DNA of 18,570 bases from NCBI GenBank assembly GCA_035315685.1, contig DATFXR010000242.1:1-18570 (forward strand), in the 5' to 3' direction. A model generated the notes under the pieces. It was not told the origin of the DNA and ran no database searches. It saw nothing but the letters and a program-made list of their open reading frames with translations. This DNA comes from QHWK01 sp035315685. Its GTDB lineage: Bacteria; Acidobacteriota; Vicinamibacteria; Vicinamibacterales; CAVVIG01. Position 1 is the stretch's first letter. Each line of letters begins with the position of its first letter. Shown in pieces: positions 1-7,713 of the stretch. A program made the translations under genes and the position numbers.

Positions 1-684
1 TGGATGCGGCACCCGTACGAAGAAGAGACGGTCCCGCGCTACACCGGGTACAAAGCGGACGGGAAGTATTCGTGGATCAAAGCGCCTCGCTTCGACGGTC
101 GTCCGATGCAGGTGGGTCCGCTCGCGCAGGTCCTCGTCGGCGTCGCGCAGGGGCACGAGCCGACAGTACGGTGGGCGACGAAGGCGCTCACGACCGCCGG
201 TCAGGTCGCCCACACCACGCTGACGCCCGCCGTGCTGCACTCGACGCTCGGCCGCCACGCGGCGCGAATGATCCGCACGGCGGTCATCGCCGAGCTCGCC
301 GACCGGCAGTGGCAGCTCCTCGCCGACAACATCGGCAGGGGCGATACGCGCATCTTCAACCAGCCGGTGTTCCCGAAAGGCGAGCAACAGGGGTTCGGCT
401 TTCACGAAGCGCCGCGCGGCACGCTGTCGCACTGGGTGGTCATCGAGAACGGCGCGATCAAGAACTACCAGGCCGTCGTCCCCTCGACGTGGAACGCGGG
501 ACCCCGCGATGCAAAGGATCAGCCCGGGCCGTACGAGGCATCGCTTGTGGGCAATCCCGTTGCGGACGCGGAACGGCCGCTCGAAGTTCTCCGCACCGTG
601 CACTCGTTCGATCCGTGCATCGCGTGCGCGATCCACACGCTCGATGTGGAAGGCCGCGAGCTCGCGCGCGTGCGGGGACTCTGA
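1..684 (+). CDS. [NiFe]-hydrogenase large subunit, C-terminal part (5' end outside the window)
   Basis: This is the catalytic subunit that carries the Ni-Fe site and oxidises or produces H2. The frame is open from base 1, so the gene starts upstream and the first ATG here is internal. About 227 residues are visible. They include the family motif HWVVIENG...NYQAVVPSTWN and, near the end, the second metal-binding motif DPCIACAIH (DPCxxCxxH), whose two cysteines hold nickel and iron. Fifteen residues follow that histidine (TLDVEGRELARVRGL). This is the C-terminal tail that the maturation endopeptidase removes after nickel insertion, so the precursor is intact. The motif style (VHSFDPC) is that of group 1 uptake hydrogenases. 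The subgroup cannot be settled from this piece. The specific protease and the hyp operon follow on the same strand. Confidence 0.96.
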   Translation, partial: WMRHPYEEETVPRYTGYKADGKYSWIKAPRFDGRPMQVGPLAQVLVGVAQGHEPTVRWATKALTTAGQVAHTTLTPAVLHSTLGRHAARMIRTAVIAELADRQWQLLADNIGRGDTRIFNQPVFPKGEQQGFGFHEAPRGTLSHWVVIENGAIKNYQAVVPSTWNAGPRDAKDQPGPYEASLVGNPVADAERPLEVLRTVHSFDPCIACAIHTLDVEGRELARVRGL

Positions 685-695
685 ATCGTGAAGCG

Positions 696-787
696 GCTAG
701 GGGCCAGGGGCTAGGGGCGAGGGACTGGACATCCTCGTACGCGAAGGCTTCAGCCGCGCGCCGGCCAGTCCGCAGCCCCGAGCCCCG
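696..787. repeat. Degenerate heptamer repeats with inverted copies downstream of the large-subunit gene
   Basis: Four tandem heptamers lie at 696-723 (GCTAGGG, GCCAGGG, GCTAGGG, GCGAGGG). The complementary form AGCCCCG occurs twice around 774-787. The two blocks could pair as a long imperfect hairpin between the large-subunit stop and the protease start. No run of T follows, so it is not a classic rho-independent terminator. It could still slow transcription or protect the mRNA end; that role is inference. Confidence 0.5.
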
Positions 788-805
788 ACGCTGCGAGTAT
801 TCAGC

Positions 806-1387
806 ATGACGATCTCCGTGCTAGGCCTCGGCAACGTCTTGATGAGCGACGACGGTCTGGGACCGGTCGCCGTTCGGGCGTTCGAGGCCGAGTACGTCGT
901 CCCTGCCGACATGCAGGTGGTCGATCTCGGAACGCCGGGACTGGATCTCCTGCCGTGGCTCGCCGACGTGGGCCGCGTGATCATCGTTGACACGGTGAAG
1001 AGCGATCGACCGCCGGGGACGGTGCGGCTGTACGACAAAGCTGACCTGCTTCGGTACCCACCAAGCGCACGGGTCGGGCCGCACGACCCCGGCCTGAAGG
1101 AAGCGCTGCGGGCGCTCGAGCTCGCGGGCCGCGCGCCGCGCGAGGTCACGCTCATCGGCGTCGTTCCCGCGTCGACGGCAATCGGACTCGAGCTCACGCC
1201 GCCGGTTCGCTCGGCGGTGGCGACCGTTCTCGTGGCGATCGAAGTCACGCTCGCCAGGTTCGGCCGGCCGGTCGCGCAGCGCACGCGGCAGCGTCGGATG
1301 CCGCCGGCCTCGATCTTTGATCTGCCGTTGGCTGACGCGGCGATCGACCAACTCGATCGCCCGTCTGGAGCGCACCCTCGAACCTAG
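806..1387 (+). CDS. Hydrogenase maturation endopeptidase (HyaD/HupD/HybD family)
   Basis: A 193-residue nickel-dependent protease that cuts the C-terminal tail off the large subunit once the Ni-Fe site is complete. The N-terminus GLGNVLMSDDGLGP is the family signature. The three nickel-sensing ligands known from E. coli HybD (Glu16, Asp38, His93) match here as Asp16, Asp40 (in VVDLGTPGL) and His93 (in GPHDPGL). The start is fixed by the MTISVLGLGN N-terminus, although the ribosome binding site is weak. The last 35 or so residues, after RQRR, are basic and then variable, longer than in HybD. It lies directly behind its presumed substrate gene. Hyd-type proteases are subunit-specific, so it probably serves only this hydrogenase. 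Confidence 0.93.
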   Translation: MTISVLGLGNVLMSDDGLGPVAVRAFEAEYVVPADMQVVDLGTPGLDLLPWLADVGRVIIVDTVKSDRPPGTVRLYDKADLLRYPPSARVGPHDPGLKEALRALELAGRAPREVTLIGVVPASTAIGLELTPPVRSAVATVLVAIEVTLARFGRPVAQRTRQRRMPPASIFDLPLADAAIDQLDRPSGAHPRT

Positions 1388-1412
1388 AACAAGCGCCTCG
1401 TCCTTCCGAAGC

Positions 1413-1496
1413 CAGAACCCTGGAACCAGAACCGAGAACTCAGAACCGAGAACCGAGAACCCAGAACTCTGAACGCCGACTCCCCGAACCCCGAAC
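1413..1496. repeat. Tandem degenerate heptamer array (CAGAACC / GAGAACC)
   Basis: About a dozen head-to-tail 7-base units can be read: CAGAACC, CTGGAAC, CAGAACC, GAGAACT, CAGAACC, GAGAACC, GAGAACC, CAGAACT, CTGAACG, and then CCCGAAC twice. The array fills most of the 212-base gap between the protease and the NosL-like gene. It is AC-rich on the plus strand, whereas the repeat at 696 is G-rich. Similar heptamer arrays between genes are, from memory, common in Acidobacteriota. No function is evident. Confidence 0.75.
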
Positions 1497-1599
1497 CCCT
1501 GCGTGCCGGAAACCCGGCGCCTTCCGTTCATCGCCATTGAAATGCGCCCGTTTTGCTGTGGCACCGCCATTGCGGTTGCGGTCATCGCCGGAGGATTTT

Positions 1600-2028
1600 A
1601 TGACCCACGCGCATTCGGCCTGCCTCGTGTTCCTGGCGGTTGTCACGGTGTCGTGCAGCTCCCATGCTCCCGTGAAGATCGCAGCCGGCGATCAGTGTTT
1701 CCGCTGCCGACGCTATATCAGCAACGAGCGGGTAGCCGCGGAAACGATCGATTCGAATCAGTTCGTGTCGAAGTTCCGCGGTCCGGGTTGCCTGGCGAAG
1801 TACCTGGTGGCTCATCCCGACGATTCTTCGACCGTCTACGTCACCGACTACACGACGGGAAAGCTGTTCCCGCCAAACGCCGCGGTCTACGTGAGTGAGG
1901 TCGTCGATCGGAAGACCGGCGAGGCCGATTATCGGGCGTATCGCGGCAGGGCCGAGGCCGATGCGTACGCGGCAGAGACGCACGTGATGCCGATCGACTG
2001 GGACGAAGTCCTGAACAGGGCCCGGTAG
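1600..2028 (+). CDS. NosL-like lipoprotein in the hydrogenase operon
   Basis: A 142-residue predicted lipoprotein. A hydrophobic N-terminus ends at TVSC, with Cys19 as the likely lipid-bearing residue. The rest follows the layout of NosL, a periplasmic copper-binding accessory protein of nitrous oxide reductase: a CxxC (Cys33, Cys36), then GPGCLAKYL, VYVTDYTTGK, AAVYVS and a final THVMPI. The Met that normally follows the CxxC in NosL (CxxCxM) is replaced by Arg, so copper binding may differ. The start at 1600 has GGAGG at 1590-1594, five bases upstream. The stop codon directly abuts the hypF start (TAGATG), so it is probably translated with the hyp genes. Why a NosL relative sits in a hydrogenase operon is unknown. 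It could help metal delivery or electron transfer on the outer face of the membrane. Confidence 0.8.
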   Translation: MTHAHSACLVFLAVVTVSCSSHAPVKIAAGDQCFRCRRYISNERVAAETIDSNQFVSKFRGPGCLAKYLVAHPDDSSTVYVTDYTTGKLFPPNAAVYVSEVVDRKTGEADYRAYRGRAEADAYAAETHVMPIDWDEVLNRAR

Positions 2029-4362
2029 ATGGCTATCGCCGATGTCGCAGGCCGGCGCATTCACATCACCGGCACCGTCCAGGGCGTCGGGTTTCGGCCG
2101 TGGGTATATCGCGCCGCCACGCGTGAGCAGGTCACCGGCCGCGTGCGCAACGACGCGAGCGGCGTCACGATTGACGCCTTTGGCTCGGAGGAGGCGCTCG
2201 GTCGGTTCGTCGCGGCACTCGAGTCGCCGCCGCCTGCTGCCAGCGTCCTGACGATGACCGTCGTCGACATCGAACCCGAACACGCCGCGTCGTTCGACAT
2301 CGTCGCCAGCGAGCGTGGCAGCGAGCTGCGCGTGTCGATCCCGCCCGACCTGGCAACGTGCGACGAGTGCGTCGCCGAGCTGTTCGATCGATCCAACCGC
2401 CGATACCGCTACGCGTTCACGAATTGCACGCGCTGCGGTCCCAGGTTCACGATTGCCACCGGCATCCCGTACGACCGGGCGACGACTACGATGGCGCGCT
2501 TCGGGCTGTGTCCGGCATGCAGCCGTGAATTCAAAGACGTCGCCGATCGGCGTTTTCACGCCCAGCCGAACGCATGTCCGATCTGCGGTCCCCGGTTGAC
2601 GCTTCGTGACGCCACCGGCGCGGAAATCCAGGCCCGGGACGTCGTCGCTGCCGCGGCGAGCGCCCTGGTCGACGGCGCGATCGTCGCGGTGAAGGGCATC
2701 GGCGGTTTCCATCTCGCGTGCGATGCGACCGCGAACGGCGTGGTCCGGGAACTGCGCCGCCGCAAGCGCCGGGAGGAGAAGCCGTTCGCAGTGATGGTCG
2801 CGAATCTCGATGCGGTGGCTGCGCTGGTCGAAGTCGACGGCGAAGCCGAACGCCTGCTGACGTCACCGGAGCGGCCGATCGTCCTGCTGCCGCGGCGTGA
2901 CGAAGCGGTGATCGCAGAGGCGGTCGCGCCCGGCAACCGGATGCTCGGCGTGATGCTTCCGTACGCGCCGCTCCATCACCTGCTGCTCGCCGACGTCAAA
3001 CGGCCGCTGGTGATGACGTCCGGCAATCTGTCCGACGAGCCGATCGCAGTCGACAACGCCGAGGCGCTGAGTCGCCTTCGCGCGATCGCCGACGTCTTCG
3101 TCGAGCACGATCGTGACATTGCCTCCAGGGCTGACGATTCGGTGGTGGCGATCATCGCCGGCCGCGGAACGGTGCTTCGCCGATCGCGCGGCTTCGTGCC
3201 GCGCGGCATCGAGGTGAAACAACGGTTCGCGCGGCCGGTGCTCGCGTGCGGCGCGCTGCTGAAGAACACCTTCTGTCTCGGCGCCGGATCGACCGCCTGG
3301 CTCGGTCCGCACATCGGCGACCTCGAACACCTCGCCGCGTACGATGCCTACGTTGCGGCGATCGAGCGGATGGAACGGTTCGTCCGGATTCGCCCGGAGG
3401 TGATCGCGCACGATCTGCACCCGGACTACCTCTCGACTCAATACGCGCGAACGCGTCGCGAGCCGATCAAGATAGCGGTTCAGCATCACCACGCGCATGT
3501 GGTGAGCGCGATGGCAGAGCACGGTATTGCCGGGCCCGCGATCGGCATCGCGTACGACGGCGCCGGCTATGGCGCCGACGGCACCATCTGGGGTGGCGAG
3601 GTGATGCTGGCTACGCCGTTCGCGTACCGCCGCGTCGCCACCTTCCGGCCGCTGCCGCTCATCGGCGGCGATGCCGCCGTCCGGGCGCCCTGGCGCCTTG
3701 CGCTGGCGCTCGTCGACGACGCCTTCGATGGCGTGGTGCCGGCGGCCGTGCGCGCACGATTCACTCGGATTGCCCCGCGCGACCTCGAGGCAGCGCACCG
3801 GATGCTGCGAGGCCGTGCACAGCTGCCGCACGCCCGCGGGGTCGGCCGGTACTTCGACGCGTTCGGGTCGCTGTTCCTGGGCCGTGCCCAGGTCAGATTC
3901 GAGGGACAGGCGGCGCTCGAATGGAATCAGGCTGCCGATCCACGGGTGACGCGCTCGTATCCTTTCGACGTCGCCGTCGGCGTGAACCGGAACACCACGG
4001 TCGCCGATGCGCAGGTACTCGAGATCGATCTGCGGCCGGCTGTGCGCGCGGCGGTTGCCGACTTCGCCGATCGCCTGGGCGTCGAGGCGATCGCGGCAGC
4101 CTTCCACAACACGATTGCTGCGGCGACCTCCGCCGTGGTCCGCGCGATCGCCGATGACGCCGGCTCGCTGCCGGTGGTCGCGTCGGGCGGCTGCTTCCAG
4201 AATGCGCTGCTGGCCGAGCGCGTGCGCGCGATGCTCGCGCCGGAGCACGACGTGCTCTTCCATCGGATCGTGCCGCCTGGCGACGGCGGCATCGCGCTCG
4301 GCCAGGCGGTCGTTGCCAATGCCATCGCAAGGGGCCAATCGGAGAGTGGGCCATGTGTCTAG
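2029..4362 (+). CDS. hypF: Carbamoyltransferase HypF
   Basis: HypF uses carbamoyl phosphate and ATP to make carbamoyl-AMP and moves the carbamoyl group to the C-terminal cysteine of HypE, the source of the two cyanide ligands. At 777 residues it has the usual length and all domains. An acylphosphatase domain occupies roughly residues 8-95, with TVQGVGFRPWVYR (catalytic Arg23) and Asn41. Two zinc fingers of CxxC pairs follow (CDEC/CTRC and CPAC/CPIC, about 110-190). Next is a YrdC-like domain (about 200-390) with KGIGGFHLAC and MTSGNLSDEP, then a Kae1-like domain with HDLHPDY, HHHAH and a final GGCFQN. The ATG at 2029 directly follows the stop of the lipoprotein gene. The 3' end overlaps hypC by 10 bases. 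Confidence 0.97.
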   Translation: MAIADVAGRRIHITGTVQGVGFRPWVYRAATREQVTGRVRNDASGVTIDAFGSEEALGRFVAALESPPPAASVLTMTVVDIEPEHAASFDIVASERGSELRVSIPPDLATCDECVAELFDRSNRRYRYAFTNCTRCGPRFTIATGIPYDRATTTMARFGLCPACSREFKDVADRRFHAQPNACPICGPRLTLRDATGAEIQARDVVAAAASALVDGAIVAVKGIGGFHLACDATANGVVRELRRRKRREEKPFAVMVANLDAVAALVEVDGEAERLLTSPERPIVLLPRRDEAVIAEAVAPGNRMLGVMLPYAPLHHLLLADVKRPLVMTSGNLSDEPIAVDNAEALSRLRAIADVFVEHDRDIASRADDSVVAIIAGRGTVLRRSRGFVPRGIEVKQRFARPVLACGALLKNTFCLGAGSTAWLGPHIGDLEHLAAYDAYVAAIERMERFVRIRPEVIAHDLHPDYLSTQYARTRREPIKIAVQHHHAHVVSAMAEHGIAGPAIGIAYDGAGYGADGTIWGGEVMLATPFAYRRVATFRPLPLIGGDAAVRAPWRLALALVDDAFDGVVPAAVRARFTRIAPRDLEAAHRMLRGRAQLPHARGVGRYFDAFGSLFLGRAQVRFEGQAALEWNQAADPRVTRSYPFDVAVGVNRNTTVADAQVLEIDLRPAVRAAVADFADRLGVEAIAAAFHNTIAAATSAVVRAIADDAGSLPVVASGGCFQNALLAERVRAMLAPEHDVLFHRIVPPGDGGIALGQAVVANAIARGQSESGPCV

Positions 4363-4694
4363 GAGTTCCCGGCGTCGTCGTCGAGCTCGACGACCTTTGT
4401 GCGACCGTCGATTTCTGGGGCGTCCGCCGACGCGTTCGCCTCGATCTTGTCGACGAGCCGGTGGCGATTGGCGATTACGTGCTGAACCACGTCGGCTTTG
4501 CGATCCGACGCATTCCGCACGGCGACGTCGAGACAACGTTGGCGCTGTACGAGCAGTTACTGAAAGAGGCCGCTGCCGACGACCTGATGGCGACGGACGT
4601 TCGGGGCGAGATCAACGCGGCCGCCGCGAGCGGCGAAGCCATCCCGAGCGCGTCGGGCGGCGAGCGCCGGAAAGGCGCGGAGGAATCGGAATGA
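4353..4694 (+). CDS. hypC: Hydrogenase maturation chaperone HypC
   Basis: A small chaperone that binds iron with HypD and carries the Fe(CN)2CO unit to the large subunit. The N-terminus MCLGVPG holds the essential Cys2, exposed after Met removal. The OB-fold ends with the family motif GDYVLNHVGFAI. The protein has 113 residues, whereas HypC is usually about 75-95. The extra 25 or so residues at the C-terminus are rich in Ala, Ser, Gly, Glu and Lys and look disordered. The start overlaps hypF by 10 bases and the stop overlaps the hypD start (ATGA), so translation is probably coupled. Confidence 0.95.
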   Translation: MCLGVPGVVVELDDLCATVDFWGVRRRVRLDLVDEPVAIGDYVLNHVGFAIRRIPHGDVETTLALYEQLLKEAAADDLMATDVRGEINAAAASGEAIPSASGGERRKGAEESE

Positions 4695-5872
4695 TCGGCG
4701 CACTCGAGTTTCGCGATCCGATGCGCGCTCGCGCGCTGCGCGAGGCGCTGGCGCGCGCGACCGCGGACGTCGGCCGCGCGCCGCTTTCGGTGATGCACGT
4801 GTGCGGCAGCCACGAGCAGGCGATCGCGAAATTCGGCCTGCGCGCGTCGTTTCCGCCGGCGCTCAACGTGATCATGGGTCCCGGATGCCCGGTCTGCATC
4901 ACCGATCAGCCGGAGATCGACGAGGCGGTGGCCCTCGCGCGCCAGGGCGTTCACATCGCGACCTACGGCGACATGGTTCGTGTTCCGGGGACGGCGGGAT
5001 CGCTGGCCGACGCGCAAGCCCAGGGCGCCCACATCGATGTTGTCTACAGCGTCGCGCAGGCGGTCGAGCACGCCCGCGCCAGCGACGAGCCGCTGGTCTT
5101 CTTCGCGACCGGGTTCGAGACGACCGCCGTCGCGACCGCGGCCGTGCTGCTGCACGGCGTGCCGCCGAACTTCTTCGTCCTCTCCGCGCACAAGTACATC
5201 CCCCCGGTGATGGAGATCGTCGCCGAGATGCCGGGCACGCGGGTCGAAGGATTTCTCGCCGCAGGGCACGCCGCGACGATCACCGGCTGGGCGATTTTCG
5301 AACCGTTCGTCGCGCGGCAGGGGGTTCCGGTCGTCGTCGCGGGATTCGAACCGCTCGACATCCTCGCGGGGCTGGTCAAGCTCGTCGAGCTCGTGGGACG
5401 CGGCGAGCGGTCGGTGGTCAACATGTTTCCGCGCTGCGTGACACGCGACGGGAACCTCAACGCGCAGCGCCAATTGTGGAGCGTGTTCCGGCCGATCGGC
5501 GGCCGATGGCGCGGGATTGCCCACGTGCCGAACGGCAACCTGCGCCTGCGCGACGAATGGGCGGCGGTCGATGCGCGCCGGCAGTTCGCGATTGACGTCG
5601 CGTCGCTATGGCGCAGCGCGCCGCCGACGCTGGTGCGCCAGTGCATCTGCGGCAACATCATGGCCGGCATCGCGTCGCCCGGCGACTGTGCCCTGTTCGG
5701 CGGGGCATGCGTGCCGGACACGCCGGTAGGCGCGTGCATGGTGAGCAGCGAAGGCACCTGCCGGATCTGGCACGAGTACGGCGGCGTGCCTGATTTGCGC
5801 GATCGCGTTGCTGAACGCCGCCCGCTCGACCCGCGCGAGCCGTTCGCGCGAGCTGCAAAGGGGGACGCATGA
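4691..5872 (+). CDS. hypD: Hydrogenase maturation factor HypD
   Basis: HypD is the iron-sulphur scaffold on which Fe(CN)2CO is built with HypC and HypE. The 393-residue protein starts at the ATG inside the hypC stop (ATGA). An SD-like GGAGGAATCGGA lies just upstream. Conserved pieces are VCGSHEQAI (Cys38, His41) and GPGCPVC (Cys66, Cys69), the redox and iron-binding cysteines. Near the C-terminus (from about residue 318) is the cysteine set of the [4Fe-4S] cluster, CICGNIMAG...GDCALFG...C...C. Length is slightly above the family norm of about 370. A longer open frame runs upstream of the chosen start but is only a shadow of hypF and hypC. Confidence 0.97.
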   Translation: MIGALEFRDPMRARALREALARATADVGRAPLSVMHVCGSHEQAIAKFGLRASFPPALNVIMGPGCPVCITDQPEIDEAVALARQGVHIATYGDMVRVPGTAGSLADAQAQGAHIDVVYSVAQAVEHARASDEPLVFFATGFETTAVATAAVLLHGVPPNFFVLSAHKYIPPVMEIVAEMPGTRVEGFLAAGHAATITGWAIFEPFVARQGVPVVVAGFEPLDILAGLVKLVELVGRGERSVVNMFPRCVTRDGNLNAQRQLWSVFRPIGGRWRGIAHVPNGNLRLRDEWAAVDARRQFAIDVASLWRSAPPTLVRQCICGNIMAGIASPGDCALFGGACVPDTPVGACMVSSEGTCRIWHEYGGVPDLRDRVAERRPLDPREPFARAAKGDA

Positions 5873-6909
5873 CCATCGCCACGGACGACCGCGTCCTGCT
5901 CAAGCATGGCGCCGGCGGACGCGCGATGCGCCGGCTGATCGCCGACGCGTTTCTGGCGGCGTTCAAGACCGACCCGCCCGAGCGCGCCGGTGTCCTCGGC
6001 ATCGCGGCGATGGACGATGGCGGCGCGGTGCGGCTCGGCGATCGCTGGGTTGTGCTGACGACCGATTCGCACGTGATTCAGCCGCTGTTCTTCCCCGGCG
6101 GCGACATCGGACGGCTGGCGATCGCCGGAACCGTGAACGATCTGGCGATGATGGGCGCCACCGAGGTTCTCGGCCTGACCTGCGCCGTCATGGTCGAAGC
6201 AGGCTTCGCCCGCGCCGAACTGGAGCGGATTCTCGCCTCGATGCGCGTCGCGTGCGACGAGGCCTCGGCCATCGTGATCGCCGGCGACACCAAGGTGATG
6301 GGCGCCGGCGAGATCGATCGCATCGTCATCAACACGAGCGGAATTGGCGTGGCGCCGAGGCTGATCCGCGACAGCGGGCTGCGCGCGGGTGATCGCGTGG
6401 TCGTCACCGGGACGATCGGCGATCACGGCATGAGCGTGATGGCGCTTCGTCATGGGTTGCAGCTCGACTCTGACCTGATCTCGGACGTCGCGCCGCTGAA
6501 CGGCCTGGTTCGCGCCGCAATGGACGCGAGCATCGACGGGATTACCGCGATGAAGGATCCGACGCGCGGCGGCGTCGCCGGCGCGCTGCACGAGATGGTG
6601 GAGAAGAGCGGCGTCGGCGTCGTGATCGACGAGGCGCGACTTCCGGTCCGGCCGCCGGTGCGCGGCGTCGCGGAACTCGTCGGCATCGATCCGCTGTTCG
6701 TGGCGAACGAGGGCAAGGCGCTGCTCGGCGTGCGCCCCGAGGCCGAGGATCTGGTGCTCGCTGCGCTCCGCGCCCACCCGCTCGGACGTGACGCTGCCGT
6801 GATCGGCGTGTGCGTCAGCGATCACCCGGGCGCCGTCATTCTCGACACTGGATTCGGCCGCAGGCTGGTGGCAGAGCCCGACGGCGAACTGCTGCCGCGC
6901 ATATGCTGA
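5869..6909 (+). CDS. hypE: Hydrogenase maturation factor HypE
   Basis: HypE receives a carbamoyl group from HypF on its C-terminal cysteine and dehydrates it with ATP to a thiocyanate, which gives the CN ligands. The 346-residue protein ends in LLPRIC, the required PRIC-type tail. It shows the PurM-like ATP-binding layout: HGAGGRAM, TTDSHVIQPLFFPGGDIG, AGTVNDLAMMGA, and later MKDPTRGGVAGALHEM. The start overlaps the hypD stop (ATGA). The stop overlaps the next start by seven bases, so the formyltransferase gene behind it is translationally linked to hypE. Confidence 0.97.
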   Translation: MTIATDDRVLLKHGAGGRAMRRLIADAFLAAFKTDPPERAGVLGIAAMDDGGAVRLGDRWVVLTTDSHVIQPLFFPGGDIGRLAIAGTVNDLAMMGATEVLGLTCAVMVEAGFARAELERILASMRVACDEASAIVIAGDTKVMGAGEIDRIVINTSGIGVAPRLIRDSGLRAGDRVVVTGTIGDHGMSVMALRHGLQLDSDLISDVAPLNGLVRAAMDASIDGITAMKDPTRGGVAGALHEMVEKSGVGVVIDEARLPVRPPVRGVAELVGIDPLFVANEGKALLGVRPEAEDLVLAALRAHPLGRDAAVIGVCVSDHPGAVILDTGFGRRLVAEPDGELLPRIC

Positions 6910-7706
6910 AACCGCATCGTCCGCTTCGCGTCGCCGTCCTGTGCTCGCATCGCGCGCCGGGCCTGATGCACCTGCTGAACCGGGCGCCCGATCGCGGCGC
7001 CGCCTACGAAATCGTCGGCTGCGTCACCAACCAGACGACGTTCGATGAGCAGGTGCGCGTCGAACGCCGCGGCGTTCCCATCGCGTCGCAGCCGATTGGG
7101 GCCTTCTACGCTGCCCGCGGCGCGCACGACTGCCGTGACATGACGCTTCGGGCGGCCTACGACACAGAACTGCTGGCGCGCGTCGAGCCATGGTTTCCCG
7201 ACATCATCCTGCTCGACGGGTATCTGCACCTGGTGACCGCCCCGCTGCTGGAGCGATTCCGCCACCGCGTGCTCAACCTGCATTTCAGCGATCTCACGCT
7301 GCGCACTTCCACTGGCGCGCCCCGTTATCCCGGCATTCGTGCCGTCCGCGACGCGCTCGCCGCCGGCTGTTCGGAGACGCGTGCGACGGTGCATCTCGTC
7401 GACGAACAAGCCGATGGTGGTCCACCGATCGTTCGATCCAGGCCGTTTGCCGTGTCGCCGCTCGTTGACGAGCTGCGAACACAGAGCGACGACCGAGCGT
7501 TCAGAGCATACGCCTTTGCGCACGAGCAATGGATGCTGCGGACGGCGTCGGGTCCACTGCTCGCGGCGGCGTTCGGCCTGGTCTCGAGCGGCGCGGTCGA
7601 TCTCGACGCCGCTGCGATCGGGGATGCACCGGCGGGCGCGCCGTGGCTGCTCGAGCGCGGAGGTGTCCTGACGGCGCCTGAATTCGCATTCGCCCACAGC
7701 CGGTGA
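6903..7706 (+). CDS. Formyltransferase, probable N-terminal half of a split HypX
   Basis: A 267-residue protein of the 10-formyltetrahydrofolate-dependent formyltransferase fold. The catalytic triad of that fold is visible: Asn125 and His127 in VLNLHFSDL and Asp171 in EQADGGPPI, equivalent to the Asn-His-Asp of PurN. The start ATG at 6903 overlaps the hypE stop by seven bases. In HypX the N-terminal domain takes formyl from formyl-tetrahydrofolate to CoA and the C-terminal crotonase domain releases CO, the CO ligand of the hydrogenase iron. This gene sits exactly where hypX sits in Ralstonia (after hypE), followed by a crotonase gene. Together they total 576 residues, close to HypX. The His motif is PurN-like rather than the HPGI-GDRG type I recall for HypX, so the relation may be parallel, not a simple split. 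A role in CO synthesis is inference. Confidence 0.8.
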   Translation: MLKPHRPLRVAVLCSHRAPGLMHLLNRAPDRGAAYEIVGCVTNQTTFDEQVRVERRGVPIASQPIGAFYAARGAHDCRDMTLRAAYDTELLARVEPWFPDIILLDGYLHLVTAPLLERFRHRVLNLHFSDLTLRTSTGAPRYPGIRAVRDALAAGCSETRATVHLVDEQADGGPPIVRSRPFAVSPLVDELRTQSDDRAFRAYAFAHEQWMLRTASGPLLAAAFGLVSSGAVDLDAAAIGDAPAGAPWLLERGGVLTAPEFAFAHSR

Positions 7707-7713
7707 GACGGTC

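Noticed and set aside
697..1585. Minus-strand open frames opposite the protease gene
   Set aside because: They are GC-rich shadows with Arg/Ser-heavy composition and no family motif, opposite a clear protease gene.
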